DNA of 64,000 nucleotides from contig CASFJH010000031.1 of assembly GCA_949294845.1 (NCBI GenBank), forward strand, positions 26,635-90,634, written 5' to 3'. Position 1 is the stretch's first letter. Each line of letters opens with the position of its first letter. The notes below the pieces were generated by a model. That model was not told where the DNA came from, made no database searches, and saw only the letters and a program-made list of their open reading frames with translations. The stretch comes from an uncultured Bacillota bacterium. GTDB lineage: Bacteria > Bacillota > Clostridia > Christensenellales > Pumilibacteraceae. The position numbers were made by a program, and so were the translations under genes. Shown here piece by piece: positions 44,555-52,202 of the stretch.

Positions 44555-45157
44555 TCAGAACTTTACGCTCGGAGCTCTTCTCTCTTCCTCGCTGTCCAGC
44601 TCGAAATACTGTCTCTTTTTGAGCCCCATACGGTTTGCGACAATGCTGGTAGGAAACAGCTGTATCTTATTGTTATAGTTGCGGCAGTTCCCATTATAAT
44701 ATTTCCTCGCCTGAACGAGCTCCGTCTCTATGTTCTGGAGCGTGGCGGACAGACTTACGAAGTGCGAGTCGGCTTTCAGATCGGGATATTTCTCTATAAC
44801 GAGATTCAGCATCGTGCGCAACTCGGCGCCGAAAGCTTTTTCCGCGTCTATCTTGGCGTCGCCCGACGCCGCCATTGCCATGTTTCTTGCGGAAATAACC
44901 TTGTTCAAAGTCTCGCTTTCATGCTTTGCGTATCCTTTTACGGTTTCCACAAGGTTGGGAACGAGATCGTAACGCTTCTTAAGATAAACGTCTATCCCCG
45001 CCCAGCTTTCCTCTGTCTGGTTAACCACTCTTATCAGGTCGTTTTTCATGCTGATATAAGCGACCGAAAGTATGATTATCAGCAGAACGACTGCTATTGC
45101 CACAACAATACCTATTATAGCCGGTACGCTGAGCGATAAAAGAGTCATAAAATTCAT
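44555..45157 (-). CDS. LemA family protein
   Basis: A 200-residue LemA protein: a short N-terminal out-facing segment, one helix (about 12-34: IIGIVVAIAVVLLIIILSVA) and a long coiled helical body with the family stretch VNQTEESWAGIDVYLKKRYD then LVPNLVETVKGYAKHESETL and LSATLQNIETELVQARKYYN. The role of LemA is not established; it is widespread in Bacillota and often next to DUF2207. ATG 45157 has AGGAGG upstream and a strong promoter carrying a perfect palindrome. It is the first gene of the lemA-DUF2207-aro run. Confidence 0.92.
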   Translation of the reverse strand: MNFMTLLSLSVPAIIGIVVAIAVVLLIIILSVAYISMKNDLIRVVNQTEESWAGIDVYLKKRYDLVPNLVETVKGYAKHESETLNKVISARNMAMAASGDAKIDAEKAFGAELRTMLNLVIEKYPDLKADSHFVSLSATLQNIETELVQARKYYNGNCRNYNNKIQLFPTSIVANRMGLKKRQYFELDSEEERRAPSVKF

Positions 45158-45180
45158 GTTTTTCCTCCTAGTTACTGTAT

Positions 45181-45198
45181 GTTTATAATATTATAAAC
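45181..45198. promoter_or_regulatory. Perfect 18-bp palindrome on the lemA promoter
   Basis: GTTTATAATATTATAAAC is its own reverse complement and covers the -10 element of the lemA-aro promoter. It is a candidate operator for the whole run. Confidence 0.5.
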
Positions 45199-45218
45199 TA
45201 TTTTTGACGCGCAGGCAA
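45190..45218 (-). promoter_or_regulatory. Promoter of lemA-DUF2207-aro run
   Basis: Minus-strand TTGCCT (45213-45218), 17-nt spacer, TATAAT (45190-45195), 33 nt before the lemA ATG. Confidence 0.7.
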
Positions 45219-45223
45219 CCTTT

Positions 45224-46561
45224 TTAACGTTGCTCCGAAAATTCGCCGTACAATGCCGATATGGCTTTCTCGTAATCTTCATCCTCAACGGCTATAATTA
45301 TGTTATACTCGCTGCTGCCCTGATCGATCATACGGATATTAACGCCGGCGTTGAACAGACTGCGGCAGACTCTCATGGCGGTACCGATTTTACGGCTCAT
45401 TCCGTGTCCGACGACGGCAATCAGCGAAAGATTGCGCACAAGCTCCATGCGGTCGGGCGAGCAGGTAATGCGTATATCCTCCATGATATGATTGATCGTG
45501 TTGTCGTCTATCGCTTCGAATATTACGGTCATGGTGTCTATGCCGCTCGGCATATGCTCCAAGTTGACCTTGTAATCTTCGAGCACGCTCAGCACCTTGC
45601 GCGCAAAACCGCACTCGTTGTTCATCATCTGCTTTTCGAGATAGATCGCGAGAAAGTTCTTTTTACCGGCTATGCCCGTTATAGTGTTATCCTCTCGGGT
45701 GTATTCGCCCTTGAAAAAGCCCACCGTCGAAACGATTTCTGTTCCCTCCGCCTGCGGATTGAACGTATTCTTTATACGAATGGGAATGTCGGCGGCTCTG
45801 ACGGGAAAAATAGACTCGGGATGCAGCACGTTTGCGCCCATATAAGACAGCTCGCGCAGCTCGCGGTAAGTGAGCATCTTGATGACGCTGGGATTTTTGA
45901 CTATTCTCGGATCGCACGTCATAAAGCCGTCCACGTCCGTCCAGTTTTCGTAAACCGTCGCGTTTACCGCTCTTGCCAGAATAGCTCCGGTAACGTCCGA
46001 TCCGCCGCGGGAAAAGGTTTTTATCCTTCCGTCGAGCGTCTGCCCGTAAAAGCCGGGGACTACTACCCCTCTACCGCCCTGCCGCAGCAGTTCGGCGGCA
46101 CAAAGCTCGTTGGTGAGCTCTGCGTTAAACATACCGTTCGAGTCGAACTTGATGATTTCCTTAGCGTCAACGAACTCGTAACCGAGATACGCCGCGGCGA
46201 CCAGTGCGGAAAGATACTCTCCGCGCGACGCCATATAGTCGATGCCGGCTCCGCCCTCAAGGTCGTAGTATATCTGATCGAGATACGGCTTAATGTTGAA
46301 ATCAAGGCCGAGTCCGGAGATTATTTCCTTGAAACGCTCCACGATCTTTGAAAAACATTCGCGCGCTTCGCCCTTCTCGCGTCTGGTGCGGTAACATTCG
46401 TAAAGCAGGTCCGTCACCTTTATGTCCTTGCTTTCACGCTTGCCCGGCGCGGAGACGACGATAATCCGCGCCGCTTTATCCGCGCGTATTATGTCGCATA
46501 CCTTCCTGATGCTGTCGGCGTTGGCCATCGATGTTCCGCCGAATTTTAATACCTTAGCCAC
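45224..46561 (-). CDS. Aspartate kinase
   Basis: A 445-residue monofunctional aspartokinase, first step to lysine, threonine and methionine. KVLKFGGTSMANADSIRKVC at the start, YMASRGEYLSALVAAAYLGY, VVPGFYGQTLDGRIKTFSRG with GGSDVTGAILARAV, and two C-terminal ACT domains (about 300-445), one with NECGFARKVLSVLEDYKVNL. The ACT pair points to allosteric control by an amino acid. GTG 46561 follows AAGGAG. Feedback type (lysine or threonine) is not decidable. No lysine riboswitch is visible in the 39-nt gap upstream. No gene symbol given because isozymes cannot be told apart. Confidence 0.93.
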   Translation of the reverse strand: MAKVLKFGGTSMANADSIRKVCDIIRADKAARIIVVSAPGKRESKDIKVTDLLYECYRTRREKGEARECFSKIVERFKEIISGLGLDFNIKPYLDQIYYDLEGGAGIDYMASRGEYLSALVAAAYLGYEFVDAKEIIKFDSNGMFNAELTNELCAAELLRQGGRGVVVPGFYGQTLDGRIKTFSRGGSDVTGAILARAVNATVYENWTDVDGFMTCDPRIVKNPSVIKMLTYRELRELSYMGANVLHPESIFPVRAADIPIRIKNTFNPQAEGTEIVSTVGFFKGEYTREDNTITGIAGKKNFLAIYLEKQMMNNECGFARKVLSVLEDYKVNLEHMPSGIDTMTVIFEAIDDNTINHIMEDIRITCSPDRMELVRNLSLIAVVGHGMSRKIGTAMRVCRSLFNAGVNIRMIDQGSSEYNIIIAVEDEDYEKAISALYGEFSEQR

Positions 46562-46600
46562 TTTATGTACTCCTTGAAAATGTATGACAGAATTTATATT

Positions 46601-47779
46601 TTACACTATCCGCGCCGCTTCCAGATAATATCTCTTTTCTTCGGCCTCGCCGAGAGAAAAGGTTTTCCTGGGCAGAATTCCGTTGCTCGCCACATAATTA
46701 AACAGCTCGCGTTTCGCCATAGCCGGCAGCATTATTCCGACTCCTGCGCGCGAGGCTTTGCGCAGACTTTCCTCGCCGTGAATATAATCGATACGGCAAC
46801 CGTTTTCCGCCGAGTAATCGTCCAGCGCCTTCTGGACCGCTTCGACCGCCCTTATGCCGTCATCGGGAATACTCAGCGTGCCGACCGAGCCGTCGGACAG
46901 AAATACCTTGGTTTTTCCGTCGCCGGACAGCCTATCGCCGAGATACGACACAAGCTCGTGCGGTTTTGACGTTACCGCCAGCCGGTGTATAGGCTCGAAC
47001 ACCACTCCGGCGTCGAAAATATTGACCGCTTCGACCAAAGCGTAACGTCCGGCTTTCAGTCCGGCATTCTCGCGCTCGGCACGGCACCGAGCCGCCGCCG
47101 CGAGCGAATGATTGCCGTCGCCCACAAGAAACAGAAGCGGACTGCCGTACACCTTCTCGCTGTCAGACGCAAGCTTTTCAAACGCGCGCTTCATGGCGTC
47201 CGTCGAGGCGATCTCACAGCCCGATACGCGTCCGCCGCGCATATTAAGCCGCGATTCGTACAGCGCTTCTCCGGCACCAGCGGCCGACTCGACCGTAAAT
47301 TCGGGATCTGAATAAAGCAGCATTATGTGCGGTATCTCCAGCTCGGCGTTGTATCTTATATGTACTCGGGGCGGTATACGCTCGGCTATGGTATCCTCGG
47401 TCGCTCTTATCGGAGCTTTATTGCCCGGCGCATACGAATACGCGTCAAGATCGACGGAAAACACGAATCCCGTTCGTCTGCGCCCGTATACGGTTTCGCG
47501 CACAGTGCGCACACATTCGGCAGGACGGAATAATCCGCGTTCGATATAGCTGCGCATGGCGGCGTTTACGGCATTAATGCGTAAATCGTCGTTTTCGCCG
47601 AGAAAACATTCGGGATATATCAGTCTGAGAGTGCTGGGCGCGTCGCCCACCAGCTCGTCGAGCCGGCGCCAGTAATGAGGATCGGATGTAAACTGATCGC
47701 ACGCTATGACCGCCCATTTATATATATCTATGTGCTTTTCGGGCAGCAGTATACCGCCCGTTCGTATAATATCGGTCAT
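46601..47779 (-). CDS. DUF1015 domain-containing protein
   Basis: A 392-residue protein of the DUF1015 (SerC-associated) family, of unknown function. Seen: YKWAVIACDQFTSDPHYWRR near the start, IRATEDTIAERIPPRVHIRY, the diagnostic FLVGDGNHSLAAAARCRAER, and VNIFDAGVVFEPIHRLAV. Members often lie next to serC/serA; here the upstream genes are cdaA and the mini-CdaR and the downstream one is aspartate kinase. ATG 47779 is 3 nt after the mini-CdaR stop, with TGAGGT as ribosome site, so it sits in the cdaA transcript. Confidence 0.87.
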   Translation of the reverse strand: MTDIIRTGGILLPEKHIDIYKWAVIACDQFTSDPHYWRRLDELVGDAPSTLRLIYPECFLGENDDLRINAVNAAMRSYIERGLFRPAECVRTVRETVYGRRRTGFVFSVDLDAYSYAPGNKAPIRATEDTIAERIPPRVHIRYNAELEIPHIMLLYSDPEFTVESAAGAGEALYESRLNMRGGRVSGCEIASTDAMKRAFEKLASDSEKVYGSPLLFLVGDGNHSLAAAARCRAERENAGLKAGRYALVEAVNIFDAGVVFEPIHRLAVTSKPHELVSYLGDRLSGDGKTKVFLSDGSVGTLSIPDDGIRAVEAVQKALDDYSAENGCRIDYIHGEESLRKASRAGVGIMLPAMAKRELFNYVASNGILPRKTFSLGEAEEKRYYLEAARIV

Positions 47780-47782
47780 ACC

Positions 47783-47926
47783 TCAGAAGCCGACTGAAAT
47801 CATCCACAGCACGACGGCTGCGACTATGGCCGTAATCTTAAGCTCCCAGTTGCGCACGAATACGAAGCGAAAGAACCGCTTGAAACGGCTTACGTTTTCT
47901 TCAGGCTGTTTTTTCTCGTTCGTCAT
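47783..47926 (-). CDS. 47-residue CdaR (YbbR)-like membrane anchor without YbbR repeats
   Basis: A very short gene. The protein begins MTNEKKQPEENVSRFKRFF, then VRNWELKITAIVAAVVLWMI and ends SVGF. This is the build of the CdaR/YbbR N-terminus: a basic stretch, F..NW.LK, and one membrane helix that ends in LW. Normal CdaR proteins continue with two to four extracellular YbbR domains and control the c-di-AMP cyclase CdaA; here a TGA ends the frame after the helix. Support for a real gene: its ATG overlaps the cdaA stop as ATGA, AAGGAG lies 8 nt upstream, and DUF1015 follows after 3 nt. I found no YbbR repeats in other frames of the gap. Confidence 0.75.
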   Translation of the reverse strand: MTNEKKQPEENVSRFKRFFRFVFVRNWELKITAIVAAVVLWMISVGF

Positions 47927-48762
47927 ACCCTGCTCCTTTTACGTTTTTTCGCGGGAATCGCACGCAGACCGTATACCTGTTCGAGCTTTTCTACCAGCAT
48001 AACCGAATCATAATAGCGCGTAAGCTCGCCTTCCGTCGCGACGGAAATAACGCCGGTCTCTTCCGAAACTATTATCGCGACCACGTTGCAGCTCTCCGTT
48101 ATGCCTATTGCCGCACGGTGGCGCGTACCAAGCTCTTTATCGACATTGATATTCTGCGAAAGCGGCAGAAAGCAGCCGGCGGCAATGATGCGGTTTCCGC
48201 GTATGAACACCGCCCCGTCGTGCAGAGGTGCTTTGGTATTGAAAAGGCACTCGATAAGCGGACAGCTGAGCTTTGCGTCCAGCTCCGTTCCGCTCTCGAT
48301 AATGTGCGGCGGAATGGTCGTAGGCGCGATAACTATAAGAGCGCCCACGTCGTTTTTTGCCATATTCTGCACGGCGCGGACGATATCGTTGATGCCCTTG
48401 CGAAGTTCGTCGTCCGAACAGTCGTACTGCGTTGAATAAATTTCCGCCTTGTCGCGCGGACTAGACAAACGCCACAGATTGCGCCTGAGCTCCTGGGGAA
48501 ACATCGTCGCGATACCCAGCGCAATTATAATAATCGTATAAGTGAGCAGCTTACCCGTTAAAGTAAATCCCACGACGGGCGATGAAAGTATAAATCCCAC
48601 CGCGGCAAAACCTATCACATATTTGATAAGCCTCTGCGCGTTATTCTTTTTCAAAAAGGCGAACAGCGCGTAAAGAATCACGGCAACAATGATCATATCT
48701 ATGACCGATGCCGCGGTATCGTGCGCCAGCGCATGATATATTCTGTTCCAGACTTCTTTCAC
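47923..48762 (-). CDS. cdaA: Diadenylate cyclase CdaA
   Basis: A 279-residue enzyme making c-di-AMP from two ATP, a signal for potassium, osmotic and cell-wall control. Three N-terminal helices (about 20-80: ASVIDMIIVAVILYALFAFL and following) anchor it. The DAC domain has the two marks NTKAPLHDGAVFIRGNRIIA (DGA) and LGTRHRAAIGITESCNVVAI (RHR). The start is GTG 48762 with CGGAG upstream; this gives the family N-terminus KEVWNRIYHALAHD. Usual order in Bacillota is cdaA-cdaR-glmM; here cdaR is reduced and glmM is replaced by DUF1015. Confidence 0.95.
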   Translation of the reverse strand: MKEVWNRIYHALAHDTAASVIDMIIVAVILYALFAFLKKNNAQRLIKYVIGFAAVGFILSSPVVGFTLTGKLLTYTIIIIALGIATMFPQELRRNLWRLSSPRDKAEIYSTQYDCSDDELRKGINDIVRAVQNMAKNDVGALIVIAPTTIPPHIIESGTELDAKLSCPLIECLFNTKAPLHDGAVFIRGNRIIAAGCFLPLSQNINVDKELGTRHRAAIGITESCNVVAIIVSEETGVISVATEGELTRYYDSVMLVEKLEQVYGLRAIPAKKRKRSRV

Positions 48763-48795
48763 GATTGTCCGACTCCGAAAAATTTTCTTTTTTTC

Positions 48796-48824
48796 ATTAT
48801 ACAAAATCCGACGGATTTTATCAA
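48796..48824 (-). promoter_or_regulatory. Promoter of cdaA
   Basis: Minus-strand TTGATA (48819-48824), 17-nt spacer, TATAAT (48796-48801), 33 nt before the GTG. The spacer is filled by a perfect inverted repeat (48803-48819). Confidence 0.72.
48803..48819. promoter_or_regulatory. Inverted repeat between -35 and -10 of cdaA
   Basis: AAAATCCG, one base, CGGATTTT: an 8-bp perfect inverted repeat that fits the promoter spacer, an arrangement known for MerR-type and some repressor sites. Confidence 0.5.
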
Positions 48825-48904
48825 CAGATTTTTCGCCTTTTATTAAAATTTTAGCTTTTTTTTGACTGCTTATACCCAATTTGCAATACGAAACACGAAA
48901 TTAC

Positions 48905-48933
48905 TTGATTTCGGTGCCGCAAAGTGTTATAAT
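48905..48933 (+). promoter_or_regulatory. Promoter of the 74-aa membrane protein gene
   Basis: TTGATT (48905-48910), 17-nt spacer, TATAAT (48928-48933), 26 nt before the ATG at 48960. Confidence 0.75.
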
Positions 48934-48959
48934 AATCAAAACCCGAAAGGAGTCGCGCC

Positions 48960-49184
48960 ATGAAACCGAAGAATACGGAAAGCGTAAAAAAATATAAAAG
49001 TCCGCTCTCAGCCGGCAATGTTCTGCTTGGAATACTGCTGTTTCTGGTACTTACCTTTATAGTATTTTATGCCGCGGCGTTCATAATGACACGCTCTTTC
49101 GATTTCGTCGGTGTGTCCGTCGATATGGCGGAAAAGTTGGGTATCACAAGTCTGTTCGACAAAATCGCCGGCTGGTTCAGATAA
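48960..49184 (+). CDS. Small single-pass membrane protein of unknown function (74 aa)
   Basis: A 74-residue protein with a Lys-rich N-terminus (MKPKNTESVKKYKSPLSAGN), one strong helix (about 21-44) and an amphipathic C-terminal segment (DMAEKLGITSLFDKIAGWFR). No family recognised. The gene is well supported: consensus-like promoter, GAAAGGAG ribosome site and a terminator 52 nt past the stop. It is divergent from cdaA. The basic N-terminus and amphipathic end are typical of small proteins that bind a membrane partner, but no partner can be named. Confidence 0.72.
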   Translation: MKPKNTESVKKYKSPLSAGNVLLGILLFLVLTFIVFYAAAFIMTRSFDFVGVSVDMAEKLGITSLFDKIAGWFR

Positions 49185-49236
49185 TACCCGAATCGCAAGC
49201 AAATTAAGATTACCGACGAATATAATCGGTAAAAAC

Positions 49237-49270
49237 GAAAAGAGCCGTCCGACAAAGAACGGCTCTTTTC
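49237..49270. terminator. Bidirectional terminator
   Basis: Stem GAAAAGAGCCGT/ACGGCTCTTTTC (49237-49270), A-run left and T-run right, between the convergent 74-aa gene and the M28-like gene. Confidence 0.88.
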
Positions 49271-49291
49271 AAACAAATAAACTTAAATTTT

Positions 49292-50629
49292 TTATTCGAA
49301 CGGATTGGGCGGAACGCCGTTCGTCTTTACGTCCACGAAAATATTTTCCTCGTCGGGGCGCTCGTATTCCATTCCGAAAACGGCTATCTTAAGCTTGCGC
49401 ACCAAGGGCTTTAACGGATATTTTTTCTGGAAATACCTCACCAGCACGACCAAGACTATTCCGCATACGATGAGTATTCCTATCGTTATTCCGGTCACTA
49501 CAGCCGGTTTAGTCAGCCATGTGTAATCGTACCGGCTTTGCGCCGAATTGAGGCATACCTGTATAAAGTCGTCCTTGTTTATTGTGTCGTATATGAGACC
49601 GGCTACTTCAGCCATTTTCTTTCCGTAATCGGGATAATACTTCTGCAAGCCCTCCAAGGTATCGTTGGAGGTATAAGTGATAGTCCCCGCTTTACCGTCT
49701 ATGTCGGCAACATTCATCGTCTCAAGGTTGCCGCCGTATATGCTCACTATATTCATATCCCTCGACATGAACCGCACCTGATCGCCCAGCATACCCCATG
49801 TGGCGTAAGGCAGTCCTTCCTTGTATTCGGCCGGTATATAAGGAACGGAACGCGGCTGAGCGACTACTCCGTAGCCTCCGCTTTGCGACGTTTCGAGGAA
49901 CATATCGCCGTGTGCGGTATCCACCTCGTCCGTATACAGATAGCTGTAATCTACGCCTATGCGGCGCACTCCGACAACCAACGCGATCTTTTCTCTTTCC
50001 GCAGCTGAAAGCTGATCGCTGAGGAAAAATCCGCTTCCTATCAGTCCCACCTCGCTTGCGCCGAAAAAGACGAATCTTACGGAAAAGGGCAGCTCGGGGC
50101 TTTGATTGATCAATGCTTCGGCAATCGCCAGCAGCACGGCGACGCCCGTGCCGTTCTGAAGCGCTCCCGCTCCGCCAACGCCGCTGAGATTTCCTATATC
50201 GCCGTAATTATTGTCGTAATTCGCCGTAAGCAGTATCTGCGGAGCGTTTTCTTCCGCAGACGGATAAACCGCCGTTACGTTCTGCGATTTGTATTCTTCG
50301 AGGTAGGTAAACGGTCTGAGCAAAGGATTTTCGGCATCCTCGTACCCCGATTCGGGTTTATAGCCGAGGCTCAGAAGCTTGCTCTCCAGCCATGCGGCGG
50401 CGGCGCGTTCTCCGTCGCGGAAAGACGTGCGGTCCGCGCGTGAATTTTCCGCCGTTCCGTCGCCTATAAATTCGGCAAGCGCTTGTCTCATGTCCGCTTC
50501 CGTGAAAAGCTCGGCCGAGGAAGCGGTCGCAGCCGCAACCGTGCGCACTGTCGGAAAAAAGGATGCGGATACCAAAGCCATCATTGCGATTATTGCTAGC
50601 AATATGCTGTAACGTCTCATCTTTTTCAT
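49292..50629 (-). CDS. M28-like membrane protein lacking catalytic residues (probable pseudo-peptidase)
   Basis: A 445-residue protein: signal-like N-terminus (residues 5-24), an M28-type zinc peptidase fold (about 45-360), and a C-terminal helix (about 384-409) with a cytoplasmic tail. The M28 order is clear, but the residues are wrong: the first zinc His is Asn137 (LLTANYDNNYGD), the bridging Asp is Gln158 (GGAGALQNGTGVAV), and the catalytic Glu is Ser192 (FFGASEVGLIGS), with only Glu193 kept. So it is unlikely to be a zinc peptidase. It follows the membrane protein gene by 1 nt. A binding or scaffold role outside the membrane is possible. Confidence 0.8.
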   Translation of the reverse strand: MKKMRRYSILLAIIAMMALVSASFFPTVRTVAAATASSAELFTEADMRQALAEFIGDGTAENSRADRTSFRDGERAAAAWLESKLLSLGYKPESGYEDAENPLLRPFTYLEEYKSQNVTAVYPSAEENAPQILLTANYDNNYGDIGNLSGVGGAGALQNGTGVAVLLAIAEALINQSPELPFSVRFVFFGASEVGLIGSGFFLSDQLSAAEREKIALVVGVRRIGVDYSYLYTDEVDTAHGDMFLETSQSGGYGVVAQPRSVPYIPAEYKEGLPYATWGMLGDQVRFMSRDMNIVSIYGGNLETMNVADIDGKAGTITYTSNDTLEGLQKYYPDYGKKMAEVAGLIYDTINKDDFIQVCLNSAQSRYDYTWLTKPAVVTGITIGILIVCGIVLVVLVRYFQKKYPLKPLVRKLKIAVFGMEYERPDEENIFVDVKTNGVPPNPFE

Positions 50630-50630
50630 G

Positions 50631-51185
50631 TCACACCACCTCCAGTAAGAGCGTAATGAGACTCAGGAATCCGTACACTATAACGTAGCTTCCGCCGAAC
50701 TGATACAAAATAGGCGCGATGCGCTCTTTAGGCGCCTTGCGCAGGACGTAGTAAAGGAATAAGGCGAAAGCAACCGTAGTTATTAAAAAATCTATCGCAA
50801 TATCTCCGTAAATATGGGCGATAGGATACCACAGATATACGAGCTTAATGAGGAATATAACGAGATTTGCGCCGATATAGAAAAAGCGCAGAGCGTATAA
50901 ATAGTTTTCCGTGCCGCCCCCTATCCGCGCCTGCGAAAACCGGAAAATGAAGCGTACTATAATTTCGTACAAAATTACCGGAACCAATCCGCACAGCAAA
51001 AACGCCACTATGTAATTGGAAACGATAACCGATTTGACGTTCAATTCGCTTACAACGGCAGCGAAAGCGCCGCGATAAGACAAAAATTCCGCAGCGCAAA
51101 AAGAGAGATACAGCAAAAATACAACTATACCCGCGTTAAGCTTTTTATTTTTAATAAGAACTTTCAAATTCACCTGCCCTGACAT
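50631..51185 (-). CDS. Membrane protein of unknown function, five helices
   Basis: A 184-residue integral membrane protein with about five helices (residues 17-35, 52-78, 98-118, 125-147 and 160-182). I recognise no family. Its only long loop, FRFSQARIGGGTENYLYALR, is positively charged. The start overlaps holA by 16 nt with a poor ribosome site, so it is probably coupled, and the M28-like gene starts 1 nt after its stop. The close coupling to that gene suggests a membrane complex. Confidence 0.72.
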   Translation of the reverse strand: MSGQVNLKVLIKNKKLNAGIVVFLLYLSFCAAEFLSYRGAFAAVVSELNVKSVIVSNYIVAFLLCGLVPVILYEIIVRFIFRFSQARIGGGTENYLYALRFFYIGANLVIFLIKLVYLWYPIAHIYGDIAIDFLITTVAFALFLYYVLRKAPKERIAPILYQFGGSYVIVYGFLSLITLLLEVV

Positions 51186-52114
51186 AGCGTTTCCGCAATA
51201 AAGGCGTCCAGCGCCTCGCGGTCGCCTATCCGTCCGCTCTTGAAATCGCGGTCTATGCCGTTTAATCTGTCGGTTATTTTTTTCAGTCTGACAGCTCCGA
51301 ACTTTTTTCCCTGCTTAGCTGCGACTTTAACCGCATACTCCTTCACTCCAAGATAGTCGGGTAACGCCGGATCGGCCGTAATCGTCGCGTACAGCAGCCG
51401 CCTGAAATAATTGTACAGACTGCCTATAAGATTAACGGGAGGAAGAGTCTCCGTTAAAGAAGAATATACTCTGTACGTTCTGTCGGCGTCGAGCGAGGCC
51501 AGAGCGTCGCCCAGCTCGTAAATCTTGAAATCGTCGTCCGCCGTAACCAGCTCTTCCACCAGCACGTCGGTTATCACGCCCTCAGCGGCGCTGATCAGTT
51601 TTTCGGTTTCGGACGAAATTCGCGTCATATCGCCGGCACAGCGCTTTATAAGCGCTTCCGCCGCGCCCGAAGTTATCTGCGCGCCCGCACCGTTCACTTT
51701 TGTCGCTATCCATTTTAAAATGACCTGATCGGGCAGCTTGGAACAGTTTACGCGCTCGTATAGCGACGAAAATTTCTGCACGTTGGCGTCTGCCGAACTT
51801 CCGTAACGCAGGACAAGCACCGTCGACGGCGAAGGATTCTTCAGATACTCCGCAACGGCGGCGGTATCGCGCCGCAGCCCGCTTGCGATAACCACGCGGT
51901 AATCGCTCATAACAGGCAGCTGTCCGCACGCGAGCGCAACGTCTTTACCCGAGCTTTCCTCCCCGAACAGAGACAGATTGAAGTCGGGAATCTCAGCTAT
52001 GCCCTGAAGCATCTGAGCGGCGCGGGCGATAACAAAAGCGTCTTCTCCCGCCAAAACGTAGCACGGATAAAACTTTTTAAGAGAAAGATGCTTTTTAAGC
52101 TCGGTAAACTCCAT
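51170..52114 (-). CDS. holA: DNA polymerase III subunit delta
   Basis: A 314-residue delta subunit of the clamp loader, which opens the beta clamp. N-terminal CYVLAGEDAFVIARAAQMLQ, SDYRVVIASGLRRDTAAVAE, VLRYGSSADANVQKFSSLYE, ISSETEKLISAAEGVITDVL and the C-terminal collar stretch LRRLLYATITADPALPDYLG in its local variant. The N-terminal Walker region is degenerate, as in the family. The ATG at 52114 has no ribosome site; a TAAAAT -10 lies 6 nt upstream, which predicts a leaderless message. The 3' end overlaps the membrane protein gene. Confidence 0.9.
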   Translation of the reverse strand: MEFTELKKHLSLKKFYPCYVLAGEDAFVIARAAQMLQGIAEIPDFNLSLFGEESSGKDVALACGQLPVMSDYRVVIASGLRRDTAAVAEYLKNPSPSTVLVLRYGSSADANVQKFSSLYERVNCSKLPDQVILKWIATKVNGAGAQITSGAAEALIKRCAGDMTRISSETEKLISAAEGVITDVLVEELVTADDDFKIYELGDALASLDADRTYRVYSSLTETLPPVNLIGSLYNYFRRLLYATITADPALPDYLGVKEYAVKVAAKQGKKFGAVRLKKITDRLNGIDRDFKSGRIGDREALDAFIAETLCQGR

Positions 52115-52120
52115 AGTTAC

Positions 52121-52149
52121 ATTTTAATACAATCCGGCGGTTTTGTAAA
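52121..52149 (-). promoter_or_regulatory. Promoter of holA (predicted leaderless)
   Basis: Minus-strand TTTACA (52144-52149), 17-nt spacer, TAAAAT (52121-52126). Only 6 nt separate the -10 from the ATG, so the A of the ATG falls where RNA synthesis should begin. Confidence 0.7.
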
Positions 52150-52202
52150 CCTTTTTTCTCGCTATAGTAAAATTTCACCGCCGTTTCACACGATTGTTAC
52201 AA

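Noticed and set aside
45230..46351. 373-residue open frame antisense to aspartate kinase
   Set aside because: Mirror frame; no ribosome site, no motifs.
46562..46600. Lysine riboswitch for aspartate kinase
   Set aside because: The gap is 39 bp, far too short, and holds only the ribosome site.
47706..48002. 98-residue plus-strand frame over the cdaA/DUF1015 gap
   Set aside because: The minus strand holds the 47-residue gene with ribosome site and stop/start overlaps; the plus frame has neither.
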